Origin: Bin80 sp965220935
Lineage (GTDB): Bacteria > Bacteroidota > Rhodothermia > Rhodothermales > Bin80
Assembly: GCA_965220935.1 (NCBI GenBank)
Contig: OZ244857.1
Location: forward strand, 3,906,001-3,970,000
DNA: 64,000 nt
Direction of reading: 5' to 3'
A program made the position numbers and the translations under genes. The notes below the pieces were generated by a model that searched no databases, was not told where the DNA came from, and saw nothing but the letters and a program-made list of their open reading frames with translations. Shown one piece after another: positions 62,731-64,000 of this stretch. How positions within the stretch are numbered: the first letter of the stretch is position 1; the number at the start of each line of letters is the position of its first letter.

Positions 62731-63433
62731 GATCTGGGGGTGTCCGACCTTTCCACGTATTTGTTGGCGCAATCGGGGGTTCTGATCGCAGATGTGTATT
62801 TTTCAATGATGGCATTTGCGTATCCGCCAAATTCTCTATCAGATCCTGATCCCGCAAACTATGGAGATTATTATCCTTTCGGTGCTCCCAAGGCTCGGCA
62901 TTCTCCTGTTTATTGCGTTCCTCTTCCAGATAATCTAATCGGTCTACGAGGCGTTCTTTTGGAACTAGTAAGCGGTCAAGTCCAAAAATGGCTTCATCCC
63001 TACCATGGAAAGTAAGATCATATTCTTTTGACATGACGATCGCTTCTTCTGGGCACACCTCCTCACAGAACCCACAGTAGATGCAGCGAAGCATATTGAT
63101 TTCAAACCAAGCGGGCTCACGTTCTTTGCTACTGTTAGGATCATCCACTTCGCGTGACTGCATTGAGATGGCCATTGGCGGACAGGCTTTGGCGCATAGA
63201 TTACAGGACACGCACCGTGGCTTACCTTTTTCTTCCACCAGAACTGGTCGGCCTCGATAGGAATCGGGCGGCTCCCACAACTCATCTGGATACTCCGTCG
63301 TGTACGACGGCTCCTTGATCATTTTCCGAAAACTGTACCCTAAGCCCTTAAAAATCTCTGGCAGGTACAATCGTTCCCAGAAATTGAGTTTTCGTTCGTT
63401 TTCAGTCTTAGTATTTTTTGGTACGCCTGGCAT
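62723..63433 (-). CDS. nuoI: NADH-quinone oxidoreductase subunit I
   Basis: 236-aa membrane-associated ferredoxin-type subunit of respiratory complex I. Two 4Fe-4S sites are seen: CVSCNLCAKACPPMAI and CIYCGFCEEVCPEEAI. The N-terminal amphipathic part WERLYLPEIFKGLGYSFRKM, YPDELWEPPDSYRGRPVL, and EINMLRCIYCGFCEEVCPEEAIVM complete the family pattern. A C-terminal extension of about 60 residues (NKQENAEPWEHRKDNN) is longer than in E. coli. No other nuo genes are in the window, so it is away from the usual operon or is a solitary copy. It lies 40 bp from der and overlaps the next gene. Confidence 0.88.
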   Translation of the reverse strand: MPGVPKNTKTENERKLNFWERLYLPEIFKGLGYSFRKMIKEPSYTTEYPDELWEPPDSYRGRPVLVEEKGKPRCVSCNLCAKACPPMAISMQSREVDDPNSSKEREPAWFEINMLRCIYCGFCEEVCPEEAIVMSKEYDLTFHGRDEAIFGLDRLLVPKERLVDRLDYLEEERNKQENAEPWEHRKDNNLHSLRDQDLIENLADTQMPSLKNTHLRSEPPIAPTNTWKGRTPPDHA

Positions 63434-63473
63434 AGAATTAGAAAGTTTCTTGGGTGATTATCCTTTTAAGGAT

Positions 63474-63998
63474 CTAATGTTCCATTTTTTCACGAGCTGT
63501 TTTTCTTCTAAAGGCCAAAGTAATAGGAACGCCGTCAAATCCGTAGGCCTTTCGCAGTTGATTTTCTAAGTATCGGGTGTACATCGTTCCAATCCCTTGG
63601 GGGTAGTTGCAGAAGAAGGCAAATAGCGGAGGAGAGACCCCGACCTGTGAAACATACTTGATTTGCACATGATGTCCGCGCCAGCTTGGAGGGTGGTGAC
63701 GAGCAATCGCCTGCTGCATTGTCTGATTGAGTTCTGAAGTCGGGATCCTCTGTTTCGCGCTTTGAATGATCTCCAGCGAAAGATCCAAGACACGGTGAGC
63801 TCGCTTGCCAGTCAATGCTGAGATAAATACGATCGGCACATAATTCAGTGTTTGCAGACGCTCATGAATTGATCGATCCATATCTCTGGCCGTATTGGTT
63901 TCTTTTTCTATGAGATCCCACTTGTTAACAATAATGATGAGTCCTTTCTTGAGGTCTTCCGCTTCTTTAAGGACATGAATATCTTGCGCCTCCAGGCC
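63474..63998 (-). CDS. der: GTPase Der (EngA), 3' part; continues past window edge
   Basis: C-terminal part of the tandem GTPase that matures the 50S ribosome. The frame is open to the right edge: GLEAQDIHVLKEAEDLKKGLIIIVNKWDL gives the NKxD motif (G4) of the second G domain, then VPIVFISALTGKRAHRV (G5), and the KH-like domain from NQTMQQAIARHHPPSWRGHHVQIKYVSQVGVSPPLFAFFCNYP to the end GFDGVPITLAFRRK. Truncated at its 5' side by the window. Known role: GTP-dependent 50S assembly. Confidence 0.92.
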   Translation of the reverse strand, partial: GLEAQDIHVLKEAEDLKKGLIIIVNKWDLIEKETNTARDMDRSIHERLQTLNYVPIVFISALTGKRAHRVLDLSLEIIQSAKQRIPTSELNQTMQQAIARHHPPSWRGHHVQIKYVSQVGVSPPLFAFFCNYPQGIGTMYTRYLENQLRKAYGFDGVPITLAFRRKTAREKMEH

Positions 63999-64000
63999 GA

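Overview
The window looks like a chromosomal segment of a Bacteroidota/Rhodothermota-type bacterium. This is inferred from the gene complement: a short primary sigma factor without a long N-terminal region, an omega subunit of the Bacteroidota form, two proteins ending in type-A type IX secretion sorting domains, a choice-of-anchor-B/LVIVD protein and a MacA-TolC efflux operon. Many starts have no obvious Shine-Dalgarno sequence. No 16S or other decisive marker is present, so the exact lineage is open.

Layout. 1-13.2 kb: glycogen synthase (cut by the window edge), a small membrane protein, an AAA ATPase, the aminodeoxychorismate genes pabB-pabA-pabC, creD, gcvP, rnc, a PspB-like small protein and a PQQ-type sugar dehydrogenase. 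13.3-19.1 kb: a large RecB-nuclease/RNase H/helicase fusion and a secreted S9 peptidase. 19.1-27.3 kb is accessory and eroded: a twice-frameshifted hipA, a second AAA ATPase followed by a decayed copy of its 3' end, a ThuA-like protein, and a frameshifted DNA methyltransferase cut off by a 1.39-kb element carrying a broken tnpB. 27.5-33.1 kb: a compact cluster (FAD oxidase, Fe-S protein, Tm-1-like/UPF0261, creatininase, facing a sugar-phosphate epimerase), probably for catabolism of an unknown oxidised small molecule. 33.4-44.5 kb: an intact hipBA pair, a MITE-like repeat, two overlapping lipoprotein genes (lipase, GH113-like), and a third AAA gene split by a complete IS1595-family transposon, with a decayed second transposase next to it. 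44.5-49.5 kb: two adjacent surface-protein genes (LRR and CotH), both broken. 50-64 kb is core again: uvrA, rpoZ, a PrcB-like lipoprotein, an ABC ATPase-MacA-TolC operon, rpoD, an LVIVD protein, tRNA-Val, an anti-sigma-like protein, holA, nuoI and der (cut by the window edge).

The most interesting part is the mobile DNA. The transposon at 39742-42352 has 25-bp terminal inverted repeats and a perfect 8-bp target duplication. It carries an IS1595-type transposase, a beta-class DNA methyltransferase fused to an HNH nuclease, and a possible 45-aa protein. An 11-base poly-C run lies in the first codons of the methyltransferase and puts it out of frame; 10 Cs would restore the full-length protein, so it is a candidate phase-variable switch. 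The tnpB element 14 kb away has closely related terminal repeats, which suggests a tnpB unit moved in trans by IS1595-type transposase rather than by an IS200/IS605 TnpA. Frameshifts and nonsense codons are confined to accessory genes while the core genes are intact, which favours real gene erosion over random sequencing error.
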